This document shows, one piece after another, positions 1 to 12,131 of a DNA stretch of 64,000 bases. Position numbers and translations under genes: made by a program. Numbering within the stretch: position 1 is the first letter of the stretch; each line of letters begins with the position of its first letter. The notes beneath the pieces are model-generated. The model ran no database searches, was not told the DNA's origin, and saw only the letters and a list, made by a program, of their open reading frames with translations. The DNA is from Linanthus parryae (lineage: Eukaryota; Streptophyta; Magnoliopsida; Ericales; Polemoniaceae), in the NCBI GenBank assembly GCA_023055425.1, contig JALGPY010000004.1:59667718-59731717 (forward strand), in the 5' to 3' direction.

Positions 1-1054
1 TTATGTAAATAAAACCATTCAATAAACATACAACCAAGATAGCAGTCAACAGGAGTCGAAAGGCCTGAAAGGTGGCAACTGTTCAGATGTGATTGCGGGA
101 CTCTGACTATTTTTTATTACCATAAATAGTTCGAAGACTATGTATATATACAATTATACAAATACATATACAGATATATATACACACACAATTACACATA
201 CACATAAAAAAATCTAATTCTAAACTATTATTTTGGTCCGACATCAGCTGACATGTGTGCGACTGCTAATCATGCTTACTTTTGACTCCAAAAAATAATT
301 CAGAATTGTTCTCATGTCTTACTACCAGCTCATTAATTTGTTTATATGTAGTTATCTAGGCACTGCAGTACAACATAAATATAAACAGAAGAAAGCCGCA
401 AATTTATCAGCAAATATAGCGAATTGAGAACAACTTAACTGTTTGATATTGGCTACTCCAATAATTCAATTTCATTTTTCCCGAGTTGCGGACGAGAACA
501 ATTCGCTTAAGGATTCAACTGCATGATTTTTTAACATCCAACACAATTTCGACTACAGTGACAGGGTAAATTATATACGTAACCAATTTTTTTTGGAAGA
601 GCTAGGGCCGGAAAATTTTATAATGGGACCAGTAGAAACGTACCGTATGGGTACACCGCTTTGTGGTATTCGGGCTCCAGACTCTAAAGCATGCATTGCT
701 GCATTAACCAACAGATAGAATTTAATGAAGGAAGTAATGAAGAATTCGAAGCTGAAAATTGAGAAGAGCTTGGTTAGACTTGATTAAACAGTTCACAAAT
801 AGTACCTTGAGTGACGCCAACAGTGGCATGGTCAGTCGATATGTTCTTTGTTGGAGGAACCACAACAGAGTCAATTCACTGCAAACCCAGATCAAGAAGT
901 GAAGGATGAACCAACAACGAAATTAATCATTAAAGCCGCATATGGCCTTCTTAAAACAACAATGGAATTGAACTTGCTTCTATTTGTGTGGTAGTCTGAC
1001 GCAAGTGTGGGTAGATAAAGATCAAATTTGGGAAAACACAGCACTAACAGAGGA
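1..1054. other. AT-rich intergenic DNA, no gene seen
   Basis: No supportable coding frame, RNA gene or terminal repeat pair was seen. Around 130-215 there is AT/AC-rich simple sequence. From about 930 the text begins to resemble the dispersed repeat module that recurs at 1376-1700 and 16960-17420. Confidence 0.5.
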
Positions 1055-3240
1055 GAGGCTCAGATGTGTAACTGCAATCATTGCCGACAAAATTGGAACC
1101 AACCATAGCTGCAAAGAGTTTTTGCCATGCCATGGATGGCACAGATTTTAAGCAACACCAATACATACATTATCATCACTGCCTCTTGTAGCAACCAACA
1201 CTATCCAACAACCAACAGATGTCCCTGGTAAAGCGGAAGTCGCCTGAGCTTACTTCAACGCGTTTTGTCGTTTCAGACAAGTGCAGGAACATAAAAGTCG
1301 TATAGGATGCCCAAAAGGGGAAACTCGTGCTTGTATATGGGGTGGTAAGGATTAATCGTCACCATAAATTACAACGCCTGCCACTCATGCAACTCCTCCC
1401 ATTCAGGCAGGAAGGATGGGCAAAAGAGTCAAATCGACAAGCACACATCCAGCTACATTGAACATGCTCAAAAAGCCGAATATGCCCCTCTTAAAACAAC
1501 AATGGCAGTGAACTTGCTTCCTGGCGTGCTGTAGTTTGAGTCAAGTATGGGGACATAAAGGTCAAATTAAGGGAAACACATCCCTAACAGACCACCCCCA
1601 GCTAAACCACAAATTACAACGCGTGCCACTCATGCAACTTTTCCCATTCAGCCAATAAGGGAGATCAAACCCGTCATTTCACGAAACAAAAGACATAACC
1701 TGATGTACAGTATAGGCCCACATTACTATACTACAGATTATGGCGCATGCCACGCATGAAACTCCTCCCATTCGGCCAATAACGGCGTCTTAGGAGCTGT
1801 CACGGGATAGAGAGAGAGGCTCAGATGTGTAGTTGGAATCATTGGCAACGAAATTGGAACCAATCATGGCTGCAAAGAGTTTTTTGCCATGCCATGGATG
1901 ACACAAATTTTAAGCGACGCCAATACATACAGTATCATCACTGCCTCTTGTAGCAACCAACACCAGCGAAAAACCCACAAATGCCCCTGGCCGAGCAAAA
2001 CTCGCCTGCCACCACTGCGCCATCCATATACAATATCGCACAGCATGAACCGACGCGACAAGCAAATAAGGCCCGATGGCAATCCTTAACACTTTATTTA
2101 AAAGCATGAGTTGCCCCTTTTGGACAGGTGCAATGACTAGTTTGCCCACCCTTTGTGATCTAGTTATGGAAAATAAGTCGAAGAGCAGGAGAGAGGAGGA
2201 CAATGAACATATCAATGAAGATGAAGTGAAACATACTCAAAGCATAGGAGAAACTGACCACAAGATCAAATCCAAATTAGAAAGCGGGCATAACACGCTT
2301 ATCTGATTCACAAAACATCCAAAGCTTTTTGGGCATGTCAATCAGTATAGCACACCCCCAACTATACCACAGATGATGGCGCCTGCCACGCATGAAACTC
2401 CTCCCAGTCGGCCAATAACGGCGTCTTAGGAGCTGTCACGGGATAGAGAGAGGCTCAGATGTGTAGTTGGAATCATTGGCAACGAAATTGGAACCAACCA
2501 TGGCTGCAAAGAGTTTTTGCCATGCCATGGATGACACAAATTTTGAGCGACGCCAATACATACAGTATCATCTCTGCCTCTTGTAGCCATTCACGAAACA
2601 TCCAAAGCTTTTTGGGCATGTCAATCAGTATAGCACACCCCAACTATACCACAGATTATGGCGCCTGCCACGCATGAAACTCCTCCCATTCGGCGAATAA
2701 CGGCGTGTTACGAGCTGTCACAGGAAAAAGGGAGGCGCAGATGTGTAATTGGAATCATTGGCGACGAAACTGGAACCAACCATGGCTGCAAAGAGTTTTT
2801 GCCATGCCATGGATCACACAAATTTTAAGTGACACCAATACATACAGTATCATCACTTCCTCTTGTAGCGGCCAACACCAGCGGGAAACCCACAAATGCC
2901 CCTGGTAAAGCAAAAGTCGCCTGCCATAACTGCGCCATCCAGATACAAAATCGCAGAGCATGTACCGACGCGACAGGCAAATAAGACCCGATGGTCCTAA
3001 CCACTTTCTTTTAAAGCACGACTTGCCCCTTTCGGGCTGGTGCAATGATGAGTTTGCCCACCCTTTGTGATGTAGTGAGAAAGGGCCACAATGAGCATAT
3101 CAATGAAGATGAAGTCACACATACTGAAAGCATAGGAGATACTGACCACAAGAGCAAACCCAAATTAGAAAGCGGGCATAAGCACGTTTATTGCGTTCAT
3201 AAAGCAATCGAATCTTTTTGGGCATGTCAATCAGTGCAGC
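1055..3240. repeat. Tandemly duplicated ~0.6 kb repeat family
   Basis: A block starting with the text 'ggctcagatgtgtaa/gtt' recurs at about 1056, 1817, 2451 and 2733. Each copy is followed by the same 150-bp stretch containing 'gagtttttgccatgccatgg'. Units run about 1739-2372 (full), 2373-2656 (about 320 bp of the middle missing) and 2657-3240 (full, diverging at the end), with a more diverged copy from 1055. Open frames here are short and shift between copies, so this is repeat DNA rather than a gene. The family is not recognised. The related module at 1376-1700 recurs near-identically at 17110-17420, on the other side of Tekay-A. Confidence 0.75.
1376..1700 (+). repeat. Dispersed repeat module, left copy
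   Basis: This stretch, from 'gcctgccactcatgcaactc' to the text before 'gtcatttcac', is nearly identical to 17110-17420 and lies in the same orientation. The two copies flank the Tekay-A insertion plus about 2 kb of other DNA. A more diverged copy of its middle part lies near 930-1010 and another near 16960-17045. No ends with target-site duplications were identified, so the class of element is unknown. Confidence 0.65.
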
Positions 3241-3522
3241 TCTCTAGTTATCGATTGGATTTTCGCCCGCATGAGTTGTACAATACACGAGTTCCCAAAC
3301 GCATTTATGGTGATATATTTCGCGTTTGTGAGGGTGATTTTTTACCCTTGTCTTCGACCGTCGACATTCATCGGCGGCGTAGTGGGTTTCTCTCTGGCCA
3401 ATTGGTGATCTGCCACCTGTGCTCCGTTATTGTCGGTGGGTTATATTTATTGTTATTTGATTAGAATAGAGATTTACAGAGACATTGGGGCTTCGTGGTG
3501 GCAGTGCGCAGAGGAGTACTCC
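3241..3522. other. Unique flank left of Tekay-A
   Basis: This is a GC-richer stretch ending at the Tekay-A insertion point. If the element and one TSD are removed, the text reads '...gtactccggtgagttctttc', which resembles a plant splice donor (GTGAGT). A plus-strand frame runs 3045-3464 but begins inside repeat DNA and has no recognised domain. It might be part of an old exon; this is weak. Confidence 0.25.
3518..3522. repeat. Target-site duplication of Tekay-A (left copy)
   Basis: ACTCC directly left of the LTR start. The same five bases follow the other LTR at 15270-15274. Confidence 0.9.
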
Positions 3523-6500
3523 TGTAACACCCCATGATTCCCAGACTTTCCATTCCGGACCGGAGAGCCCCGGTAGGTGCTACTAAATATGAAATGGCGG
3601 AAATCAAGAACAAATACTGCCATAATTATACATTACATAGCCCAACTGTCTTAAACATTTGTCTTAAAATATTATTACACAAAAGATCCAAACCGTCTAG
3701 TAGTTCGAGTTACTAAGCATGATGATAATACTAGGTGAGTCGGCGTTCCCCGACCTATGCCAAGCCTTCGTCGTCTAGACCTGCGGTGGGAATAAAACAG
3801 GAACCGCAGTTTTTCTAAAGTCAGCAATGAAATACTGAGTAAGTAAACACCCAAGCTTGTAAACAGATTTCGAGGCATATCTTTTCCAAAACAAGTATAC
3901 ATAGGAATGAACAATATCGAGTAAATGCTGGAAGAATAAAGTACGAATACTGGAACACATATGAAATTCTCTTTCATGTTACTTTGCATCTCAATCCTTC
4001 TCTTGTGTCTCAAACGGGGAATTTATTCCCAATCTATCTCTTCTTTCCTTTCATAAATATTTCTTCCTCAAAGAACCTCATATTATTATCTTGTTGATAC
4101 GGGGAAGATCTACTTTCACTAAGCTACCAAGACCTTAAGTGCCGGCACCCCCCTAAGACTCCTCGCGGCCAGAGAGGTGAGTACATGGAGCGACCCGGCA
4201 GGTTGCGACCGGGTTAAAATAATACGGTCGAGTGAACAAGTCAACACGACCAATCTAGCAATAATATAACGATCCCCGCACAACTCTTTCCACTTTACAT
4301 TATTAATGAATTATTATTCTCGTGTGACATTCTCAAAACATTCATCTCAAAACATAATCAATCTCAAGTAAAGCTTGCAAGTCGTAAAACATATTTTGAG
4401 ACAAATTATAAAATCACATTTCGACACGAAAGAAGCTAGGCACGCTAGACTTGGCATATTTACTTACCTCAACAATACGGCAAATAGCACGTAAGCTCTT
4501 ACAGGTAGACGTAGCCCTCGTCTACAAATTCGTCACCTACAAATTTATAATTTTCTAATTAATCGAGAGTCTGACTATCACGTAATATGCAAGTAACGAC
4601 GTGAGAAAGTCCAATTTAATTTAATACGACGCCTAAATCTTCCTTTGGGGTTATAATTGTCAAGCGGGGGCTTAGTTTACAATAATCATACTCTTAAATT
4701 ATAATTATCTAATATTACTATTAAATTTTACAAATAATACACTTGTATTTTTAAATAGTGAGAAAATAATATATTCACTTTTTAGAATTTTCCTAAGTAT
4801 AAATCTTATAATAGGAACATATTAGTTTAGACTTTATTGTAAAGAACCACATTTTATTCTTAATATTTTAACAATTACATTTAACTTTTCTAGCATAAAT
4901 TATTTATAGCAAAGAAATTATAAAATTAACTATTGGGGACATATTCTTAATAGTGAAATAAAAAGACTATATACTAACTTGTTGCGAAGATGACATCATA
5001 AAATATTTATTAAGAAACAAGTGTGATATATACTTATAAGTATGAGAAATAATTATTTTAACTTTTAGATAAATATATTAGTTAAATAAACTATTCATAA
5101 ATATTTCTCAAGTTTCTTCATAACCTATTTTACTCTTAGACGATATTTAGATAATCAATTTATTTAAAACATCAACTTACAATATTTTGAGATTAACTAA
5201 TCAAGTAAAACCGATATTAATTATTGAATATATAGGTTTAATGTATTAAACGACTCTACTTTACTTTATAGCAACTATTTATTGTAAAATTACATTATCC
5301 AAGTTATTTATTTTTATAATAATTAGAAGTTTAGAAATTAACTTTAAATTTCATATCTTTAATATTTTCATACATATATATATATATATATATATTCATA
5401 CATACAAAATTATGTAACCAATATTTCTATAAAAGAAATAATTAATCCCCTACCAAAATAACAGTCTCATATGCCACAATATATACCCTCTGCTTTTCAG
5501 AATGTACAAAACAACCCCCTTCTCATAACCATAATCAATTCTGGTGAATGACATATTATACCCCCAAGTTGTAAGAAAAGACACTTTCACCCCCTAAACG
5601 GAAACTATCAAATCGATCAACATAAGCATGGATTCAAGGCTCAAATAGCGATTCTGATTGCATAAAACGGCTAATTAGAGGATTTAGAGTGTACCCAAGC
5701 CGAGAATTTCTGAAAACGGTCGAGAAACAGACCGATTCGAGCTTGTCGTCGAATGGGTCGGCGGTGATCTTTGCTCGTGATGATTCTGGCGACCTGGGCT
5801 AGGTTTGAGCGTGCTGCGAGTGTCCTCGTACTTCCCGGAGGCGATGGGAAGCAATCCTAAGGGCAGTGTGTTGCTAATTTTGCCGGGCTCGAAGCTTCGC
5901 CGGCAAAAATGGAGGTCCGGCGATAGCGGCGGTGACTTGACGAAGTTGTTGCCTCTGCTGCTGTGATCCTCTCTTGGTCGCGAGGAAGAGAGGAGATGAG
6001 GGAGACTGAGGGGAGAGACAGAGAGTAGGTGGTGGAGGAGGTGGTGTCGGCGGTTCCGTCACCGACGGGGGAGGCAGCCGCTGCTGCTGCTTCCTCTGCT
6101 TTTCGTCGGGCAAAACAGGGGAGAGGGAGAGAGATAGTGGGAGAGCGAGGTCGTGATGGAGGCTGTGGAGATGGAGGTGGTGATGGCGGCGTAGATTTTC
6201 CCGTCGGGTTTTCCGGCGGCGGTTGTTGCAGTGGCCGAAGGCCACTGCTGCTGCTGCTGGCTCTCTCTCTTTTCTGTTCGACCGAGGGAGAAGGAGGCAG
6301 AGAGGGAGAGATGGAGGGTGGGATGGTGGTGTCGGGGATGGTGCTGGCGTTGGGGGTGGTGTCGGGTGATGGGGGTGAGCAGAAGGAGGAGGGGGAGCAG
6401 TATATGAAGAGGAGGAGAAGGACTTGGGGAGACTCACCCCGTATAGGGGTCTGTTCTTTTTTTTTCATTATTTAATTATCTTTTATCAAATTTCTTATTA

Positions 6501-6655
6501 GGGTTTATTGCTTCTTCAAACTACAATTTATACCCCCCAATCTTGACTAGCAAATACTTTTTTTGAAATGAAAACTACTTCCCCTTTCGCTATATAATCA
6601 ACCTATAAACTATACAAAAAGTCACTTATTACTTCTACAAAAACGGGGTATTACA
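3523..6655 (-). repeat. Tekay-A 3' LTR
   Basis: 3133 bp, TG...CA ended (read on plus). It holds a (TA)n microsatellite at 5374-5395 and a GC/CT-rich low-complexity block at about 5857-6470. That block is open in several frames (203 and 187 codons on minus, 148 on plus) and rich in Pro, Ser and Ala. The other LTR keeps open frames there, but with different lengths because of small indels, which argues against selection on a protein. On the minus strand this block lies about 190-800 bp into the LTR, where an untranslated leader would be expected. The stretch from 6485 to 6655 is AT-rich LTR terminus. Confidence 0.95.
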
Positions 6656-6671
6656 TCTTTCCCCCCTTAAG
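6656..6671 (-). promoter_or_regulatory. Polypurine tract of Tekay-A
   Basis: On the minus strand the sequence directly upstream of the 3' LTR reads CTTAAGGGGGGAAAGA, a typical plus-strand priming site. A similar tract (CTAAGGGGGAGAGG on minus) lies at about 6864-6880, just after the pol stop, and may be a decayed or secondary copy. Confidence 0.85.
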
Positions 6672-6898
6672 ACAAAGCTTCGTCCTCGAAGCGCAAACCA
6701 ACTAATCCACGTAATGCTAATATATGATTTTATATGTATCACAACAGCCAATTCCCGTAATATGATATGTAGGAACAGTCAACACACACAATATATTAAT
6801 TGGCATTAATATTTAGTTCGATGTGGCACAAGGATTAAGGTCACGAAAACTAAAGGGTTACATTCCTCTCCCCCTTAGAGGAGTGACGTCCTCGGAAC

Positions 6899-9091
6899 TC
6901 AGTTTTCTTCGATAAAGAGGTGTGGATACTTTTTCCTCATATCATCCTCTGCTTCCCAAGTAGCCTCTTCCGTCTGATGGTTAGTCCATAGGACTTTTAC
7001 TAGCTTAACGCTCTTGGTACGTGTGTCTCTTGTTTTAGTATCTAGGATCTTCACAGGATGCTCTTCGTATGTTAGGGACTGGTCTAACTCGATTGGTTCG
7101 GGATCCAGCACGTGGGATGAATCAGGTACATACTTCTTTAGCTGTGATACGTGAAAGACATTGTGTACACGTCCCAAATTAGAAGGTAGGTCTAGACGGT
7201 ATGCAACTTCTCCAATTTTCTCAAGGATGTCGTATGGCCCGATGAACTTTGGGCTCAGCTTCCCTTTCTGATTGAATCTCGTTATTCCCTTTGTAGGCGA
7301 AACTTTAAGAAACGCCTTTTCACCCACTTTGAACTCCAATGGTCTCCTTTTCTGGTCTGCATAGGACTTCTGTCTGTCTTGTGCTGCCTTCATTCTTTGC
7401 TGGATGAGTCGTACTTGATCTGTCATTTCTTCCATCATTTGTGGGCCTATCACCACTGTTTCGCTGATGTCATTCCAACATAGAGGCATTCGAAACTTCC
7501 TCCCGTACAAAGCTTCGTGGGGTGCCATGCCTATGCTGGCGTGATAGCTGTTGTTGTACGAGAACTCTATCAGTGGTAACTTTTCAACCCATGATCCTTG
7601 GAAATCCATAACACAAGCCCGTAGCATGTCCTCCAATGTCTGAATGGTCCTTTCTGTTTGTCCATCCGTAGCTGGGTGGAATGCTGTACTGAATCTTAGT
7701 TGGGTTCCCAATGCTTCTTGAAGAGCCTTCCAGAAATGAGAGAGGAAATTAGGGTCCCTGTCAGAGATTATCGAGCTTGGAACCCCATGATACCTCACTA
7801 TATTCTTGACGTACGCATCAGCTCTTTGCTCCATGGTCCATGTGTCCTTCATTGGAATGAATCTTGCTGTCTTGGTCAGTCTATCCACCACTACCCATAT
7901 CTGATTGAGTCCATTCTTTGATGTTGGTAAGGCAGTTACGAAATCCATAGAGATGGAATCCCACTTCCAAACTGGGACGTCCAATGGCTGAACTAAGCCT
8001 CCCATTCTCTTGTGCTCGAACTTCACCTTCTGACAGGTTAAGCATCGTGCTACAAACTCGGCTATTTCCTTCTTCATGTTGGGCCACCAAAAAGTCTTCT
8101 TCAGGTCCTTGTAGAGTTTGTCGCCCCCAGGATGAACAGAATAAGGTGTGTTGTGTGCTTCGCGCATTAGCTTTGCTTTGGTTTTTGCACATTTTTGCAG
8201 TACACACCACCTTCCCTTGTAGCGAATGCTTCCATCCTCGTGAACCTTGAAGTCCTTGACTTCTCCTGCTGCAATCTTCTTCCTGATCCTTTCGAGCTTC
8301 ACGTCTCCGGCTTGATTGCTTCTTATTTCCTCAATGAAGTCTGGTACAATTGTCATGCTTCCAAGTAGACTCTGCACTGTTCCTTGTTCTACTACTTCAA
8401 TTCCGAGCTTCTCGAACTCGTGGCATAGCCAGCTTGGCAAGGCTAACATGGTATTCACCGCATGGCTCGACTTCCGACTTAACGCGTCGGCGACCACATT
8501 TGCCTTTCCTTCGTGGTACTGAATACGCAAGTCATAGTCCTTGATAATCTCTAGCCATCTTCGTTGTCTGTTGTTCAGCTCCTTTTGGGTGAAGATATAC
8601 TTGAGGCTTCTATGGTCCGTATAGAGCTTGCAAACAGCCCCGTACAGATGATGTCTCCATATCTTCAGCGCGAAAACTATTGCTGCTAACTCCAAGTCAT
8701 GTGTGGCATTGTTCTCCTCGTGTGGTTTCAATTGCCTTGAGACATATGAAATTACCCTTCTGTCTTGCATAAGCACGCACCCTAGCCCTTTCTTCGATGC
8801 ATCGCTGTATACTTCAAACTCGCCAGAGTTGTTTGGTAGAGCTAGCACTGGTGCCGTAGTCAGCTTCTCTTTTAGAGTTTGAAATGCTTCTTCGCAGCTA
8901 TCGTCCCACTGATACTTCACCGCTTTCTTCGTTAGCGTAGTCAGTGGTCTGGCAATCTTGGAGAAGTCTTTCACAAAGCGCCAATAGTAACCCGCTAAGC
9001 CAAGGAAACTCCTTATTTCAGACACGTTCTTCGGTGTTGGCCAGTCCTTAACTGCTGAGATCTTTCCTGGGTCCACTGATATCCCCTCCTT
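6899..9091 (-). pseudogene. Tekay-A pol, distal part: RNase H, integrase, chromodomain-like tail
   Basis: About 725 codons, open from the in-frame stop at 9092-9094 to the natural end at 6899. In order there are the end of RT, RNase H (motifs [20 protein letters not shown] and [10 protein letters not shown] in about the first 205 residues) and an integrase HHCC zinc region (HPGGDK...CLTCQK, about 315-350). The integrase core then follows with its three acidic residues in [15 protein letters not shown] and DGQTERT. The C-terminal 70 residues ([18 protein letters not shown]) fit the chromodomain-like module of Tekay chromoviruses, thought to guide insertion to heterochromatin. It would act as part of a gag-pol polyprotein in the virus-like particle and nucleus. 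All catalytic residues that can be read are present; only the upstream stop separates this part from RT. Confidence 0.9.
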
Positions 9092-10213
9092 TTAAATGAT
9101 GTGACCCAAGAATGGAACACGATCCAACCAGAACTCGCATTTAGACAGCTTGGCATACAATTGTTCTTGTCTCAGAGTCTGCAGCACCTCTCTCAGATGT
9201 TCCTCGTGATCCTCCTCTCTCCTCGAGTACACAAGGATGTCATCGATAAAGACTACTACGAATTGATCCAGAAATGGCCTCATTACCCGGTTCATCAGAT
9301 CCATAAACACTGCAGGTGCATTGGTCAGACCAAATGGCATCACTGTAAACTCATAATGGCCATATCTGGTTCTGAAGGCAGTCTTTGGAATATCCTTTTC
9401 GGCTACCCGAAGCTGATGATACCCTGACCTTAGATCAATCCTGGAGAAGACACTGGCCCCCTGTAGTTGATCAAACAGATCGTCAATTCGGGGTAGAGGA
9501 TACTTGTTCTTGATGGTCACGCTGTTTAATTCTCGATAATCGATGCATAGCCTCAGGATCCCATCTTTCTTCTTTACGAAAAGCACTGGTGCTCCCCAGG
9601 GTGACACACTTGGTCGTATGTACCCTTTCTGTAGGAGTTCTTGCAGTTGATCCTTGAGCTCCTTTAATTCTGCTGGTGCCATCCGATACGGTGCCTTCGA
9701 GATAGGAGCGGTTCCAGGTACTAAGTCGAGGGTAAACTCCACTTCTCGTTTGGGTGGCATTCCTGGAATCTCGTCGGGAAAGACATCGGGAAATTCCCTT
9801 GCGACAGGTATCTCCTCCAGTAGATATTCCTTCTTGGATACATCCTGGATGTAGCACAGGTAGGCAGGGTTTCCCTTCTTCACTTGATTGACTATAGTCA
9901 AGGCTGACACTAGTCTGATGCGAGGTTCCCTTGTGATACCACGGTATGTGATCTTCTCCCCTTTGGGTCCTTTCAACCGAACCTTCTGATCATAGCAGTC
10001 TATAACTGCTCGATACATCGCGAGCCCGTCCATCCCTAGAATAACATCTATACCCCCGAGGTCAAACTTTATCAGGTTGGCTGGCAGGATACTTGATAGG
10101 ATTTTTAGCTCAACTCCTTCAAATAAGGTGTCACATACTGTTATTAAGCCAGTAGAGGTTGCTACAGGGATGGATATGGTGGATGACTTATTCAAACCCA
10201 GTTTCTTAACAAA
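9092..10213 (-). pseudogene. Tekay-A pol, proximal part: protease end and reverse transcriptase
   Basis: About 367 codons between two in-frame stops, in the same frame as gag and distal pol. It continues the retropepsin ([10 protein letters not shown]), then the linker ([15 protein letters not shown]), then RT with [20 protein letters not shown] and the catalytic FIDDILVYS (gypsy form of YxDD). RT copies the genomic RNA into cDNA from the tRNA primer. The stop at its end (TAA, minus strand 9092-9094) replaces the Ser codon found at this place in Tekay-B, within the motif GHII-S-KE. No ATG is needed because this is the middle of a polyprotein. Confidence 0.9.
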
Positions 10214-11632
10214 TTATGATGATATGAACGAGTAAGATGCACCAGAATCAAATAATATAAATGCTGGTTGCTCGTGGATAAGAAATGTACCAGTGACAAC
10301 TCCATGGGCAACTTCTGCCTCGGTCTTTGTTATGACAGCAATCCTTCTGACATTGGCATTCTGGTTTCCAGCTCCTCCCGCTGCATTGTTGTTGACCGCA
10401 GCTCCAGCATTGTTGTTGCGGTTCTGGCATCCATTCTGTCTGGCATTCCCCTGGTTGTAGTTTGGCTGCCTTCCATAGCCATTACCTCCATTGTTCTGAT
10501 GGTTTCCAAAGTTTCCATACCCAATCTGCAAGTTAGCTGGATGCTGGTTCCCATACCCAATCTGCAAGTTAGCTGGCTGCTGGTTCCCATACCGCTGGTA
10601 GTGGCCAAAGTTGTTCCCATTTTGCTGGCGGTTCCCCTGGTAGTTGTTCTGTTGCAGCCTTGGAAAGTTTCCTCCTTGGTTCACTTGCCGGTTCCCTGCT
10701 GGTTGCGATCGGCATTCATAGGCTCGACGTCCCCTTTTACCACAGTTGTTGCAGGTGACGACATTACCAGCACAATCTTCTCCTGGGTGGTTTCTTGGGC
10801 ACTTCTTGCAGTAATAGCGGCAGACTCGCTGATTTCCCTGGTTCTGCTGGTTGCCTCGATACTGGACTTGGTTTCCTCCTCCGTTGTTGGGCCTGGCCCT
10901 CTGGTTTCCTTTCGGAAAGTTGCTGTTACTTCCTCCTGCCTCCTCTAGCGTGCGTTTCTTGCGTCTCTCCTCGTGGACTTCCTGGACTCGCCATATATCA
11001 GCGGCTCTATCATAGACTTCATGAAGGGTTGGATAAGTTCTGCCCAGCAGAGATGTCTGCAACCTCTCTTGCAATCCGGAGATGAATTTTGAAACTTTGG
11101 ACTCTTCATCGGGAATCGTGTTGCTCGCAAACCGCATCAGCTCTGTAAATTTTCGAAAGTACTCCGTTACCGAGTCACTTCCTTGCTCCAGGTTCTGAAA
11201 TTCTTGCTGCTTGCTCCTTTTCACATGACAAGGATAAAAGCGGGATCTGAGAGCAGTCTGGAGGGATTCCCAATTGAAGTTGGGCTGAGCCAAGAGAGTT
11301 TCTCGAGCATTCCTCCACCAGAGATTCGCCTCGCTCTTCAGATAAAACACCGCACAATTTACCTTCCGGTCCTCAGGGCATTCCACATTCTCAAGGATCT
11401 TGTCCATCTCCATGATCCAGTCTTCCAGCTCAACGGGGTCCTCATTTCCCATGAAACTTGGTGGTTTCATGTCGGCCACTTGCTTGGCCCAGTTAACTCC
11501 TGCCCGAGCTCCATTGCCCATTATTTGAGCCATTTGAGCAAAGAACTGCTCCATGTTGTTGTTGTTGTTGTTTTCTGCCATCTGTTCTTGCCGGACTCTC
11601 CTGGTGTAGTAGCGTAGTGGTCTATCAGTCAT
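10214..11632 (-). pseudogene. Tekay-A gag and start of protease
   Basis: 472 codons from ATG (MTDRPLRYYTRR) to an in-frame TAA (minus strand 10214-10216) placed just after the protease active-site motif FDSGASYSFI. A retrotransposon gag core (WIMEMDKILENVECP, ANLWWRNARE, RSRFYPCHV, VTEYFRKFTEL) covers about residues 70-215. Two CCHC-type knuckles follow at about 275-305: CKKCPRNHPGEDC and CNNCGKRGRRAYEC. In the second the His is replaced by Arg (CGT), so one zinc ligand is missing. An Asn/Gln/Gly-rich tail follows, with a 12-residue tandem repeat (NQ-P-ANLQIGYG twice, DNA about 10518-10589). Gag would form the particle and bind RNA. The same start and core occur in Tekay-B. Confidence 0.9.
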
Positions 11633-12117
11633 ATTCCTACACTATCACCTATTGTATCATTTCTTAATCTATTATTGGCTCGAAAGATAAACATAAATCA
11701 TCTTATAAAGTGCATGCTTAACAATCCATGTAACACACGTATCACACTTAAATATTATCTACCACATAAGAATGCAGCATCTAACAATTCATAATCATAC
11801 TTGCTTTCATAAATTTTCTCAATGCATAACTCCCTTTTCTGGGGCAAACTTCTAGAATGCATAACTCTTTCCTTCTTTTCGGGAGCAAATAATATCTCGC
11901 AGATAGCAATAAGATCATCACAACTAATATCACCAAGTACTGTTAAGCACATAACGTGTCTCGTGACTGACGAAAAGGATGTGGGTGGGTGGGACCAGTA
12001 AGACCAGAACATAGACTACCCATAACCCAATCGGGTTGTCCAATTTTAATTATATTTTTCATAGTTTAATTTTAAGGTTTCCCTACAGGTTTTTAAATTT
12101 CCCTTTTTGGACAGCCC
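11633..12117 (-). other. Tekay-A untranslated leader between PBS and gag
   Basis: About 485 bp with no supported gene. The minus-strand frame of 85 codons at 11755-12012 has no recognised domain. It is much shorter than the 1.8-kb leader of Tekay-B, which carries an extra ORF. Confidence 0.6.
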
Positions 12118-12129
12118 GCTCTGATACCA
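12118..12129 (-). promoter_or_regulatory. Primer binding site (tRNA-iMet) of Tekay-A
   Basis: Minus strand TGGTATCAGAGC, two bases from the end of the 5' LTR. It matches the complement of the 3' end of plant initiator tRNA-Met, the usual primer for this clade. Confidence 0.9.
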
Positions 12130-12131
12130 CC

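Noticed and set aside
5857..6475. Pro/Ser-rich ORFs of 203, 187 and 148 codons in the Tekay-A LTRs
   Set aside because: Overlapping frames on both strands of a low-complexity block. Lengths change between the two LTRs through indels, and no domain was seen.
10268..10948. 226-codon plus-strand ORF opposite Tekay-A gag
   Set aside because: Antisense shadow of the Asn/Gln-rich gag tail. No domain, start or independent support.
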